A DNA stretch of 25,256 nt from JAJZMF01 sp035702845 (GCA_035702845.1 DASSZK010000011.1:1-25256), one strand, 5' to 3'; shown: positions 8,252 through 15,071, counted from the stretch's first letter. The notes: generated from the sequence alone by a model not told the origin. Program-made: numbers and translations.

Positions 8252-8306
8252 GCGCTGCCCGATTTATGCCGGCCCGGTACGCCCGCCGGCAGGGCTCAGG
8301 AGGCGC

Positions 8307-9131
8307 TCAGGCGGTGCCGACGTAGCCCTGGGCAAGCACCGGCGTAGTGGGCAATGGCGTGCCTCCACGCGGCTCGGCGGTCACCATCAACTGGGTCACG
8401 TCGGTCTCGACTCGGAAGCTGCCCACCACGCCAGGCCGGGGGCCCAAAAGCCCGAGCGAAACCGGCTTGCCGTGGACCAGGCCCCACATCTGGTAGGTCT
8501 TGTCGGCGCTCAGGCGGGGCAGCGAGGACGCCAGCCAGTAGGCGGTCCCCGAGGGGCTCACGACAACGGTGGCGGCCGGGCTGTGGGCGGGCGAGGACAG
8601 CTGCACGGTGAGGTGTGGCCCGTCGAGCACCCGGGCGGGCCCTACAGCCTGTTCCAGGCCGTGCACCTGGTCCCGGAGCTGGTGCACCTGCACACCGAGG
8701 AAAGCTATTAGCGCAGCGGCGACCGCGCCTGCGCCGACCAGTGCCCACCGGTTGCGTGGCCGGGACCTGTCCCGGCGGCTGGCCGCATCGCGGATGTCGT
8801 AGATCTGTGTTGCGCCGGCGGTTGGCCCCGGGACGGCAGTTGGGCCTGGGCTAGCCGTTGCCATGCCCCCCAGCTGGGGCGCAGGGCCGCCACGGACAGT
8901 GCCGGCTCCCTCATCGTCGTGGGGTAGCGCGGCGGCTATCTTCTCCCATAGACCTGGTGGCGCTTCGCTGATCGTCGTTCCGAGCATGGCGGCTACCTCT
9001 TCATGGGCGGCGACCTCTGACCGGCAGCGGGGGCAAGTGGCGAGGTGGGCGTCGATGCGCTCGGTTTCCTCGGCCGTGGTGGCGTGCAGGGCATAGGCGC
9101 CCAAGAGCTCTTCGACTTCGTCGTGGATCAC
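8307..9131 (-). CDS. Anti-sigma factor, RskA family, membrane-spanning
   Basis: This 274-residue protein has a cytosolic zinc-anti-sigma domain with His29-x3-Cys33-x2-Cys36 (HLATCPRC). One transmembrane helix follows at about 129-147 (WALVGAGAVAAALIAFLGV), then a coiled-coil-like QLRDQVHGLE stretch and an extracellular RskA C-terminal domain (VVVSPSGTAYWLASSLP, KTYQMWGL, VTAEPRGG). In this family the cytosolic domain holds its sigma factor at the membrane until regulated proteolysis releases it. Its GTG start overlaps the sigma stop by four bases (9128-9131), implying translational coupling and fixing the partner. The signal sensed by the extracellular part is unknown. Confidence 0.93.
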   Translation of the reverse strand: MIHDEVEELLGAYALHATTAEETERIDAHLATCPRCRSEVAAHEEVAAMLGTTISEAPPGLWEKIAAALPHDDEGAGTVRGGPAPQLGGMATASPGPTAVPGPTAGATQIYDIRDAASRRDRSRPRNRWALVGAGAVAAALIAFLGVQVHQLRDQVHGLEQAVGPARVLDGPHLTVQLSSPAHSPAATVVVSPSGTAYWLASSLPRLSADKTYQMWGLVHGKPVSLGLLGPRPGVVGSFRVETDVTQLMVTAEPRGGTPLPTTPVLAQGYVGTA

Positions 9132-9769
9132 TGCTCTGCCCCCTGGGCCAGCGAGCTCAGTTCCCTGCTCATGCGCCGCAGGCCCGAACGTACCCGGCTT
9201 TTTATAGTCCCTTCGGGCTCGTTCTGGATGGCGGCGACCTCTCGATAGGAATGCCCGCCGAAATAAGCGAGCTCGATGGCGCTGCGCTCGTTGTCGGGCA
9301 GGTTAGCCAGCACCGCCCGCACCTTTTCGGCGGTGGCCAGCTGGCATACTTCCTGCTCGATGTCGTAACCCGCCTCCGCAACAGCCCGGCTCCGCTCCTC
9401 GCGGGCACGGCGGCTGGTCTCGGAGCGGAGGATGTCTATAGCACGACCGTGCGCCATCGACATGAGGAAGGTACGCAAGGCTCCCCGGGCGGGGTCGAAG
9501 CGCTCAGGCTCCTTCCACAGGCGGACAAATACCTCCTGGGTGACTTCCTCGGCCAGAGCGCTGTCGTAAAGGACGCGCCGGGCCAAGCCGTACACGGCAC
9601 CGGCATGGCGCCTGTAGATCTCGGCGAGAGCATCATCCTGCCAGCGGGCGACGGCCATAGCCAGGCTGGCGTCGCTGGCAGTGGCGAGATCTGTGATCAC
9701 CGCCTTGTCTCCGGTGCCGCGGCGCCGGCTGGATGACGCCTGAGACGGGACTTCGGTCACTGCCGACAT
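9128..9769 (-). CDS. ECF-type RNA polymerase sigma factor (SigK-like)
   Basis: This 213-residue protein has a sigma-70 region 2 at about 48-118 (IYRRHAGAVYGLARRVL, AEEVTQEVFVRLWKEP, LRTFLMSMAHGRAIDILR) and a sigma-70 region 4 at about 148-203. Region 4 has the helix-turn-helix block SYREVAAIQNEPEGTIKSRV. Pairing with an RskA-type anti-sigma factor points to the SigK group. An N-terminal tail of about 30 polar residues precedes region 2. The ATG is preceded by a modest GAGAG, and a hairpin lies 12-38 bases upstream of the start. The gene is first in an operon with its anti-sigma factor and perhaps the SDR. Autoregulation is common in the family, but I could not identify a matching promoter. 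Confidence 0.94.
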   Translation of the reverse strand: MSAVTEVPSQASSSRRRGTGDKAVITDLATASDASLAMAVARWQDDALAEIYRRHAGAVYGLARRVLYDSALAEEVTQEVFVRLWKEPERFDPARGALRTFLMSMAHGRAIDILRSETSRRAREERSRAVAEAGYDIEQEVCQLATAEKVRAVLANLPDNERSAIELAYFGGHSYREVAAIQNEPEGTIKSRVRSGLRRMSRELSSLAQGAEQ

Positions 9770-9780
9770 GCTCTCACAAA

Positions 9781-9807
9781 GGCACCCGCCCCGAAGGAGC
9801 GGGTGCC
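9781..9807 (-). promoter_or_regulatory. Stable hairpin with UUCG loop just upstream of the sigma start
   Basis: GGCACCCGC (9781-9789) pairs with GCGGGTGCC (9799-9807). Read on the minus strand, the inside closes further as CC-TTCG-GG with one bulged T, so an RNA would carry a cUUCGg tetraloop. It ends 11 bases before the sigma ATG and is followed by TTTGTGAGAG. It could be an attenuator, a cover for the ribosome binding site, or an mRNA-stabilising 5' structure. Confidence 0.55.
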
Positions 9808-10076
9808 AGCCGGGGGGGTCCGGTATGGGGGGCGGCCCTCGCGGAGGAGGGCGTGCCCGGATGGTGCAGAGGTAAGGTTAGTGCAGTTCGAGGTTATTCG
9901 CAACGGCAACTCGCCTAGGCCTGGTGGGCAAAGCTATCGGGCACCTCACGCGGACGGTGGCGCTGCGGGCCTCGCCAGCTTCGCTCGGGCTATTGTCTCT
10001 CGGGCGGACGCCCATGTCAGAGGCTGAGAACCGATGCGTAGGGCACCTATAGCGAGACAGTCGTCGCCCCGTAAGC

Positions 10077-10116
10077 CGTTAGCCCGAAGAAGTCGTTAGC
10101 CCGAAGAAGTCATTAG
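10077..10116. repeat. 17-bp tandem repeat, two full copies and a partial third
   Basis: CGTTAGCCCGAAGAAGT occurs exactly at 10077-10093 and 10094-10110, followed by CATTAG as the start of a third copy. The array ends 17 bases before the GTG of the downstream regulator, so it lies in that gene's promoter or leader. Confidence 0.85.
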
Positions 10117-10133
10117 ATAAGGGGGGATGCCAG

Positions 10134-10610
10134 GTGGCACGTCGGGTCAAAGGGGGCCCGGTCGAGAACGAGCAGAGGGTGGCTGTGGCGGCCCTTCGTT
10201 TGGTCAACCTGGCCGCGAAGTCAGCTCACGGGCGCGATCCGCGGTTTTGGGCCGGTGACATCCTCGAACAGCTCGAGTGGACAGAACCGGGGCTGAGCAT
10301 CAACGCGTCGACGGTCAACCGAGCGCTCAATCACATGGTGCTCATCGCCTGGATGTGGGCGGCGTGGGAGACAGCTGACCCAGCGGATCGGTCGTCGAGC
10401 AAACCCCGCCTGTACTACCGCTTCACGCCCGAAGGCCTGGAGTCCACGCGCCAGATCGTGCGCGAGCGCCGGCGGAGCGTGCCCATATGGGCGTTGTACC
10501 CCGAAGAAGTGCTGGCCCAGGACATCGAGGCGACGCCTTGGGTGGGCGATCTAGAACTGCCGGCCGCGGGACGTTCCTGGGCGGCGCAAGTCCAGCGCAC
10601 GCCCGGGTAG
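10134..10610 (+). CDS. Small winged-helix-like (PadR-like) regulator, tentative
   Basis: This 158-residue protein has a helical N-terminal half, including FWAGDILEQLEWTEPGLSINASTVNRALNHMVLIAWM. That stretch reads like a winged helix in which the STVNRALNHM segment is the recognition helix. It is followed by a wing-like YYRFTPEGLESTRQIVRER, as in PadR-type and related regulators. The basic start (MARRVKGG) suits DNA binding. The GTG at 10134 has a GGGGGG tract at 10121-10126. The 17-bp tandem repeats directly upstream would be natural sites to test for self-binding. The 3' end overlaps the end of the convergent membrane-protein gene by 60 bases. The DNA-binding role is inferred; the family assignment is not firm. 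Confidence 0.7.
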   Translation: MARRVKGGPVENEQRVAVAALRLVNLAAKSAHGRDPRFWAGDILEQLEWTEPGLSINASTVNRALNHMVLIAWMWAAWETADPADRSSSKPRLYYRFTPEGLESTRQIVRERRRSVPIWALYPEEVLAQDIEATPWVGDLELPAAGRSWAAQVQRTPG

Positions 10611-11510
10611 AAGGCCGGCTTCCTTACGGTAGAGGTTGGCGAGGTCACGGGCCGATCCGGCGTAGACCGCCAGGCCGAACGCGCTGACGAGGGAGGCCAG
10701 CACGTCCACCTCTTGGGTGGCGGAAACGAAGGCAGACGCGGTGTTCGCATATGCCAACAGGGCCGCGCCCAGGGCCGTGAGGCGTACTCCCCAGGAGAAC
10801 CATGCTCGGCCTGCCCGTGCCGCCAGGGCGATGCCGAACAGGCCGGTCCCGCATAGGACCGCTCCGCAGGTCCCAGGGATGCCGATGAGCGCTGGATTGG
10901 GCGGGCCTACGAGGGGCGACGCCAGCAACGCCAGACCGGCAGGCACCAGCAGCTTGGAGGAAGCCCGTAGGCGTGGGGGTGGCGTCGCGGGAGATGCCTC
11001 AAGGGAGTAAGGGCAGCCGCCGCGCAAGGTGGGCGCCCTGGGGATCACCACCACAGCCGCCAGCACCAGGCACATGCCAACGCAGCTCCAGATGAGCCTG
11101 AAGAGCCACGGCGCGCTCATGAAGGTGTACATGAACGTCCCGACCCCGGTCACCACCACGCCACCGAGTGCGAGCGCCCCGTGTAGGCGTAGGTGGGCCA
11201 GGCTGTCGCTCAGAAGGAGGCGCCGGGGGGGTGCCGGGATCTCCGAAAGCAGGAAGGGCGACAGCCTTTCGTACGTGCCACTCGGGCACATAAGGCAGCC
11301 GAGCCTGATCACTGCCCGGTGAGAAGCGCCCGGACCGGCACCATCTGAAGCGCTTGCACCTTGCCCGGGGCTTGTACCTTGCCCGTGGCTGTTCCATTGC
11401 TCGTGCCCCGGTCGCCCGGTTGCGTCGGGTTCGGCCGCATTAAGCGACCTATGTCCGACGATTCGGAGACCCGGCCCCTGCGCGCCCTGTCGCGGGCGAA
11501 CGCTCGCCAT
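10551..11510 (-). CDS. Uncharacterised polytopic membrane protein
   Basis: The 319-residue reading has six or seven hydrophobic segments (for example LALGGVVVTGVGTFMYTF, LIWSCVGMCLVLAAVVVI, AGLALLASPLVG, VRLTALGAALLAYANTASAF). I recognise no family. The N-terminal 70 residues are Gly/Gln/Ser-rich and are partly encoded by an 18-bp tandem repeat, so they may not be translated. The in-frame ATG at 11291 (MCPSGTYERLSPFLLSE) gives a compact 246-residue protein with a CLMC-like pair at its start. Against that, GATACT lies 6 bases before the ATG at 11510, fitting a leaderless start, so the longer form remains possible. The 3' end overlaps the convergent wHTH gene. The upstream gene on the same strand is a methyltransferase. 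Confidence 0.65.
   Translation of the reverse strand: MASVRPRQGAQGPGLRIVGHRSLNAAEPDATGRPGHEQWNSHGQGTSPGQGASASDGAGPGASHRAVIRLGCLMCPSGTYERLSPFLLSEIPAPPRRLLLSDSLAHLRLHGALALGGVVVTGVGTFMYTFMSAPWLFRLIWSCVGMCLVLAAVVVIPRAPTLRGGCPYSLEASPATPPPRLRASSKLLVPAGLALLASPLVGPPNPALIGIPGTCGAVLCGTGLFGIALAARAGRAWFSWGVRLTALGAALLAYANTASAFVSATQEVDVLASLVSAFGLAVYAGSARDLANLYRKEAGLLPGRALDLRRPGTSRGRQF
11352..11387. repeat. 18-bp tandem repeat, two copies
   Basis: GCTTGCACCTTGCCCGGG (11352-11369) is followed by GCTTGTACCTTGCCCGTG (11370-11387), with two mismatches. If the longer start of the membrane protein is used, it encodes a repeated GQG-containing hexapeptide; otherwise it lies in that gene's leader. Confidence 0.75.
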
Positions 11511-11543
11511 CGTTGCAGTATCGCAGTTACGCGGAGCCCGCGC

Positions 11544-11582
11544 GGCCGGTTATAAGTGGCCGGTTATAAGGCGGCCGGTTAG
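11544..11582. repeat. 14-15-bp tandem repeat carrying TATAAC, three copies
   Basis: GGCCGGTTATAAG(T/G) occurs at 11544-11557 and 11558-11571, with a truncated copy (GGCCGGTTAG) from 11573. On the minus strand the first two copies read TTATAACC, a good -10-like sequence presented twice upstream of the membrane-protein gene. The third copy contains the stop codon of the methyltransferase (11579-11581). Confidence 0.8.
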
Positions 11583-12328
11583 AGACGGTGAGACCAGTAG
11601 CAGTCGGTGCGGTAATGAAGGACCGCGGGCGTGGGGGACCGGCGGCAAAGCTCATGGATCTCCTCGACGACCGAGCCGAGCTGCTGGCGGGGCAGCGAGG
11701 CAATGAAGCTCGTGGAAGTGGCTCGGGCGACTACTTCCTCGGCACTGCGGAGCACCTGTTCCATCTCGAATGACTGGTGCACGACCGGCCCGAACAGCTC
11801 GCTCGCCGCCATCGCCTCCCGCCATCGGCCGTCGCTATGGGTGGGTACGTCACGGCGGTAGCGGTCCCAAATTTGCTCGAGAGCGACCTCGAGATGGTCG
11901 ACGGGCTGGCGCACGTTGAATATGACGCCAAGACGTCCCTGTGCCACCAAGACCCGGTGGATCTCCTGGAGCGCCCTGGCGTGGTCGAACCAGTGGAACG
12001 CCTGGGCCACGGTGACGGCGTGCACTGCCGCATCGGGCAGCGGGATCCTTTCGGCCGTGCCGTAAAGCGCTGTGACCTGGGGCAAGTCCATTTGAAGGCG
12101 CGCACGCATGCCCTCGACAGGCTCCACGGCGACCACTTCGGCCCCTCGCTCCACCAGTGCCCGGGTGAACTTGCCCGTGCCCGCGGCGAGGTCGAGGACT
12201 GGCGTGCCCGCGCCTATCCCACAGCTCTCCGCGAGCCAGGAAACGGCGGCGGGCGGGTAGGTGGGGCGCCCCTTTTCGTACTCGGCAGCGACGGCGCCGA
12301 AGGATTGGGCGTGAGGATGGATGCTCAT
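11579..12328 (-). CDS. Class I SAM-dependent methyltransferase
   Basis: This 249-residue protein has the SAM-binding Rossmann fold of the Methyltransf_11/25 group. Motif I is VLDLAAGTG (44-52), the acidic ribose-binding residue is Glu69 (VVAVEP), AERIPLPDAAVHAVTVAQAFHW covers motifs II/III, and ALQEIHRVL follows. The N-terminus SFGAVAAEYEKGRPTYP is common in small-molecule methyltransferases of this group. The C-terminal half (PVVHQSFEMEQVLRSAEEVV, with a late SFIASLP) is the usual variable substrate cap. It acts in the cytosol on an unknown acceptor. The ATG at 12328 has only a weak purine tract before it. Its 3' end lies inside a TATAAC-bearing tandem repeat. Confidence 0.92.
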   Translation of the reverse strand: MSIHPHAQSFGAVAAEYEKGRPTYPPAAVSWLAESCGIGAGTPVLDLAAGTGKFTRALVERGAEVVAVEPVEGMRARLQMDLPQVTALYGTAERIPLPDAAVHAVTVAQAFHWFDHARALQEIHRVLVAQGRLGVIFNVRQPVDHLEVALEQIWDRYRRDVPTHSDGRWREAMAASELFGPVVHQSFEMEQVLRSAEEVVARATSTSFIASLPRQQLGSVVEEIHELCRRSPTPAVLHYRTDCYWSHRL

Positions 12329-12406
12329 ATCCCCAGCTTGCTCATCCTCGCTGGCAACCGCGGGCGTTACCGGGAGAGCAACTTCAGTAAGCCAGCACCC
12401 TCGTTC

Positions 12407-12967
12407 TTATCCGAAGAACGTGTCGATGATGCCGCCGGCGATGTCACCAAGGATGCCCCCCCCTCGGCCCCATTGCGCCTCATTCGCCGGAGGGGCCTCC
12501 AGGACCACCACTTTGGTGGGTAGGGCCAGCGGGCTGCCACAGTAACGGCAGTTGCCGTCAGGTGTGTCCTCGGCCACCGCGCCGCAGTGCTGGCACCGGA
12601 GGGTGCCCTGGCTGAGCGACGACGTCACCGGCTCTGGCACCTTGACAGCCTGCGCGGCCGGCTTGTCCAACCACACCGCTTCACACGGGCGGCAGATGCC
12701 GGCGTGGCCTTCCCCGAACGCCTTCGCCTGCATCTCACGTTGGCAGAATGGGCAGCGGGCAGCCCCTTCGGCTGCCGGTCCCGCCAGAGCGGACGGGTCA
12801 TCTTCGTGGGCCCACAGGGTGTTCGCAGCATCGGGGGATAGGTGCCGCAGCCCCACGATGGTGAGCACATGCCCGGCGCAGCTCTCGCAGACGTACTGTC
12901 GGATGCCGTTCATGGCCGAGCCGGCGAGACGCCCCGAACACCCGGGGCATTTGTACCCTGTCTCCAC
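12407..12967 (-). CDS. Triple zinc-ribbon protein with hydrophobic glycine-rich tail
   Basis: This 186-residue protein carries twelve cysteines arranged as three four-Cys ribbons: Cys7/10/27/30, Cys72/75/92/95 and Cys125/128/140/143. The middle one (CPFC through CRPCEAVWLD) matches the TFIIB-type zinc-ribbon pattern in which the last CxxC is followed by xxWLD. The protein ends in a short glycine-rich hydrophobic stretch (GGGILGDIAGGIIDTFFG) that could touch a membrane or a partner. Such proteins usually mediate protein or nucleic-acid contacts; I cannot assign one. The start is the GTG at 12967, with only a weak GCAGG before it. It is divergent from an M48 metalloprotease across a repeat-filled promoter region, which hints at shared control. 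Confidence 0.85.
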   Translation of the reverse strand: METGYKCPGCSGRLAGSAMNGIRQYVCESCAGHVLTIVGLRHLSPDAANTLWAHEDDPSALAGPAAEGAARCPFCQREMQAKAFGEGHAGICRPCEAVWLDKPAAQAVKVPEPVTSSLSQGTLRCQHCGAVAEDTPDGNCRYCGSPLALPTKVVVLEAPPANEAQWGRGGGILGDIAGGIIDTFFG

Positions 12968-13027
12968 CCTGCAGGTAATCGGCGCGCCGGGCGTGCCCCC
13001 TTAGCGCATTCGCTCGCCCGGTCGCCG

Positions 13028-13119
13028 GCGAGAGCTTTCGGCCCAGCGAGAACTTTCTGCCCAGCGAGAAATCTCGGCCCCGGCGAGAAATCTCGGCCCC
13101 GGCGAGAAATTCCGGGGCC
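13028..13119. repeat. 18-19-bp tandem repeat, five imperfect copies, in a divergent promoter region
   Basis: Units start at 13028, 13046, 13064, 13083 and 13102, each opening with GCGAGA. The two 19-base middle units (13064-13082 and 13083-13101) are identical: GCGAGAAATCTCGGCCCCG. Units 1 and 2 are 18-base relatives ending in CCCA, and unit 5 is more diverged. The middle units contain CGAGAAATCTCG, which is self-complementary apart from its centre (CGAGA-AA-TCTCG), so each is also a small palindrome. The array fills most of the gap between the zinc-ribbon and M48 genes. Confidence 0.88.
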
Positions 13120-13125
13120 AAGCAG

Positions 13126-13131
13126 TAGCAT
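13126..13131 (+). promoter_or_regulatory. Candidate -10 element (TAGCAT) for a leaderless M48 mRNA
   Basis: TAGCAT ends 6 bases before the GTG at 13138, and no Shine-Dalgarno sequence is present. The five-unit tandem repeat ends just upstream, where the -35 region and activator sites would be. Confidence 0.55.
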
Positions 13132-13137
13132 CGGCCT

Positions 13138-14112
13138 GTGAGCCCCGAGCAAACGCCGCGCTACGAGGGCATCAGCCCAAAAGCGTTCCAACATCCCTCC
13201 GACCGAGCGGCAACAGCAGCCCTCGCTTCTGTGCCCCTCATGGAGAGGGTCATCAAGCGCCTGGTCGACATCGGCCATGAGAGGCGATTGCGCCAGCTCC
13301 TGGTAGGCAACGCCGTGGAGATCTCGGACAAGCAGGTGCCCGAGCTATGGGATAAACATTGCGCTACGGCGGCCGCGCTCGGTGTCAACGTGCCTGACTT
13401 GTTCGTCACGCAGGCCCCCCTGGCCAACGCATTGGCTGTCGGAGCAAAGCGTCCCATGATCGTGCTTTTCTCGGGTCTCGTGCGCGATTACAACTCCGAA
13501 GAGGTCGACTCCGTTCTCGGCCACGAAATGGGCCACGTGCTGTGCGAGCACAACTATTACCAAACGGCGGCACAGTTACTGGCCATGTTGCTGCGCTCAG
13601 GTGGGCTGGTGGGGGCGGCCGGGCTACCCGTCCGGGCCATGTACATGGTGCTCCTGGAGTGGTCGCGGATGGCGGAGCTTTCGGCCGACCGGGCCTCGGC
13701 ACTGGTGGTCGGCGACCCGCGGGTCACATGCCAGATGCTCATGCGCATGGCCGGGGGCGCTCTCGACGGTATGTCCCTCGACGCCTTTCTCGCCCAGGCT
13801 GCCCGTTACGAGGAGGAAGACGATCTGTTGGCCAGGTGGTCGCGGGCATGGGTTGAGGTGTACGTAACCCATCCGTTCGCCGTGCGCCGCGCTCAGGAGC
13901 TGATGAGGTGGGTGGCGGGGGGCGAGTACGACCGGATCCGCGACGGCAACTACATACGCCGCGGCCAGGAGGCGCCGGTGCCGGCGGAGATGGGCGCCGC
14001 CGTCGCCCACTACCGTGACCGGTTTATGAGAATGCTTGGCAACGCGGCCGGGGGTGTTGACAAAGTATTGCGCCAGCTGGAACATTGGCTGAACCGCGAA
14101 ACCGACGCTTGA
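13138..14112 (+). CDS. M48-family zinc metallopeptidase
   Basis: This 324-residue protein has the HExxH zinc motif as HEMGH, with His129 and His133 as ligands and Glu130 as the catalytic base. The third ligand is probably Glu180 in EWSRMAELSADRAS, the usual M48 ExxxD arrangement. A hydrophobic stretch (LLAMLLRSGGLVGAAGLPVRAMYMVLL) between them may dip into the membrane. The N-terminus lacks the membrane segments of HtpX, so this is nearer to the short soluble or peripheral M48 group (YggG/LoiP-like core) without a signal peptide. A role in protein quality control is usual for the family. The gene is divergent from the triple zinc-ribbon gene and convergent, with a 14-base gap, with the DUF1028 gene. 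Confidence 0.92.
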   Translation: MSPEQTPRYEGISPKAFQHPSDRAATAALASVPLMERVIKRLVDIGHERRLRQLLVGNAVEISDKQVPELWDKHCATAAALGVNVPDLFVTQAPLANALAVGAKRPMIVLFSGLVRDYNSEEVDSVLGHEMGHVLCEHNYYQTAAQLLAMLLRSGGLVGAAGLPVRAMYMVLLEWSRMAELSADRASALVVGDPRVTCQMLMRMAGGALDGMSLDAFLAQAARYEEEDDLLARWSRAWVEVYVTHPFAVRRAQELMRWVAGGEYDRIRDGNYIRRGQEAPVPAEMGAAVAHYRDRFMRMLGNAAGGVDKVLRQLEHWLNRETDA

Positions 14113-14126
14113 GCTTGCCGGGGCAA

Positions 14127-14999
14127 TCAGGAGCCCTTCGCCCTAGTCTGGCGTAGTACTTCCAAGACCAGTGGGTCGAGGTGGCCTGGGACCAAACGTT
14201 CTTCCAGGTTCTCGACGCCAGCCCAGGCGGCCAGCGCCCTGTCGAGGGCTTCTGTGCCGTCGTGTTCGGGTTGGGCGCGCTCGGGTGGGTAGCCCGCTTG
14301 CACGAGTAGGGCCGCCACTTCCTCGCCGAGCGCTCCTTGTAGGACCAGCAGGTCTTGTTGGCGTGCCCGTCCAAAGTACAGCTCGTGCAGCCGGGCTAGG
14401 CGGGCCAGCTCGGGTACGGGCGCCGGGTGGTCGTCGACCCGCAGGTCCATCAACACGTCGCTGCCGCCCCCGTAGCCGCCGCCTGGAGTGACGACGAGCA
14501 AGGCGGCGGACTGCCGCCCCCTCCTGTCGCCGCCCGCCTCGTCCCCGGCTGCCAGCGCACCGAGGAGGCGGGTAGCCAGGGGCAGCTCCGGAGCACTGGA
14601 CGTCCACGCTCGCTCCATGGCTTGGACTACATCACTCCCCGTGAGGATGTTGCCCTGTATTGCGTAACCGGCGCCGGCCAGACCGCCGGCCCACGGATGG
14701 CACGCGGCCCCGGTGAACGTGGCGCCGTCTCCTTCGGTGCCGACCACTCCCAACTGGCGTTGCCCCGCCTCAGGATCTGGGCCTGTGAGTTGCCCGACGA
14801 CGTCCACGGCACTCAACCCGGCGGCGAGCAAGCCCAAGCCGGCGGGGCGGTAGGTGAGGTTGGCGTAGGCCTGGGTGGCCAGAGCGCCGACGCCGGCACG
14901 AGCCGCGGGCACGGCGGCGCCGACGGCAAGGAACTTCGACGCCACGGCTACCCCGAAGTAATTGCCGTCGTCGCTTCGCGCCACGATGCTGAAGGTCAC
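14127..14999 (-). CDS. DUF1028 family protein with C-terminal putative peptidoglycan-binding-like domain
   Basis: This 290-residue protein begins TFSIVARSDDGNYFGVAVAS right after the start, the typical DUF1028 N-terminus (an Ntn-hydrolase-like fold). Further family blocks are VPAARAGVGALATQAYAN, AGYAIQGNILTG, GDRRGRQSAALLVV and DLRVDDHPAPVPELARL. The last 70 residues (YFGRARQQDLLVLQGALGEEVAALLVQAGY) match the small domain often attached to DUF1028 and annotated as putative peptidoglycan binding. No reaction is established for the family. The frame stays open upstream to 15311, but family similarity begins only here. The GTG at 14999 has TACCGT 5 bases upstream and no ribosome binding site. 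The first codons lie inside a 27-28-bp tandem repeat. Confidence 0.92.
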   Translation of the reverse strand: MTFSIVARSDDGNYFGVAVASKFLAVGAAVPAARAGVGALATQAYANLTYRPAGLGLLAAGLSAVDVVGQLTGPDPEAGQRQLGVVGTEGDGATFTGAACHPWAGGLAGAGYAIQGNILTGSDVVQAMERAWTSSAPELPLATRLLGALAAGDEAGGDRRGRQSAALLVVTPGGGYGGGSDVLMDLRVDDHPAPVPELARLARLHELYFGRARQQDLLVLQGALGEEVAALLVQAGYPPERAQPEHDGTEALDRALAAWAGVENLEERLVPGHLDPLVLEVLRQTRAKGS

Positions 15000-15071
15000 A
15001 GCGCACGGTACCGCGCTGAAGGTCTTCAGCGCGCTGTGTAGCGCTGAAGGCCCCAGCGCACCGTGTCGCGC
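14988..15071. repeat. 27-28-bp tandem repeat, three copies, with a perfect 10-bp-arm palindrome
   Basis: GCTGAAGG recurs at 14988, 15015 and 15043, each time followed by a related tract containing CAGCGC and ending GTACCGC, GTGTAGC or GTGTCGCG, so the period is 27-28 bases. Unit 2 includes the palindrome CGCGCTGAAG-GT-CTTCAGCGCG (15012-15033). Units 1 and 3 give shorter CAGCGC/GCGCTG pairings. The array covers the divergent promoter region of the DUF1028 and aldo/keto reductase genes, and the first unit extends into the DUF1028 coding sequence. Confidence 0.8.
15005..15010 (-). promoter_or_regulatory. Candidate -10 element (TACCGT) for the DUF1028 gene
   Basis: On the minus strand TACCGT ends 5 bases before the GTG at 14999. 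It lies inside the first unit of the 27-28-bp tandem repeat, so repeat changes would alter this promoter. Confidence 0.45.

Larger units (their letters stand above)
9770..10133. other. Divergent intergenic region between the sigma operon and a wHTH gene
   Basis: This is the only gap over 300 bases. It holds a hairpin at 9781-9807 next to the sigma start and a 17-bp tandem repeat at 10077-10116 close to the plus-strand gene. Short open frames here show no domain-like content, codon bias or ribosome binding site. Promoters for both flanking genes should lie here. Confidence 0.5.

Noticed and set aside
13028..13119. Possible CRISPR array
   Set aside because: The units abut without unique spacers and there are no cas genes. 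This is a plain tandem repeat.
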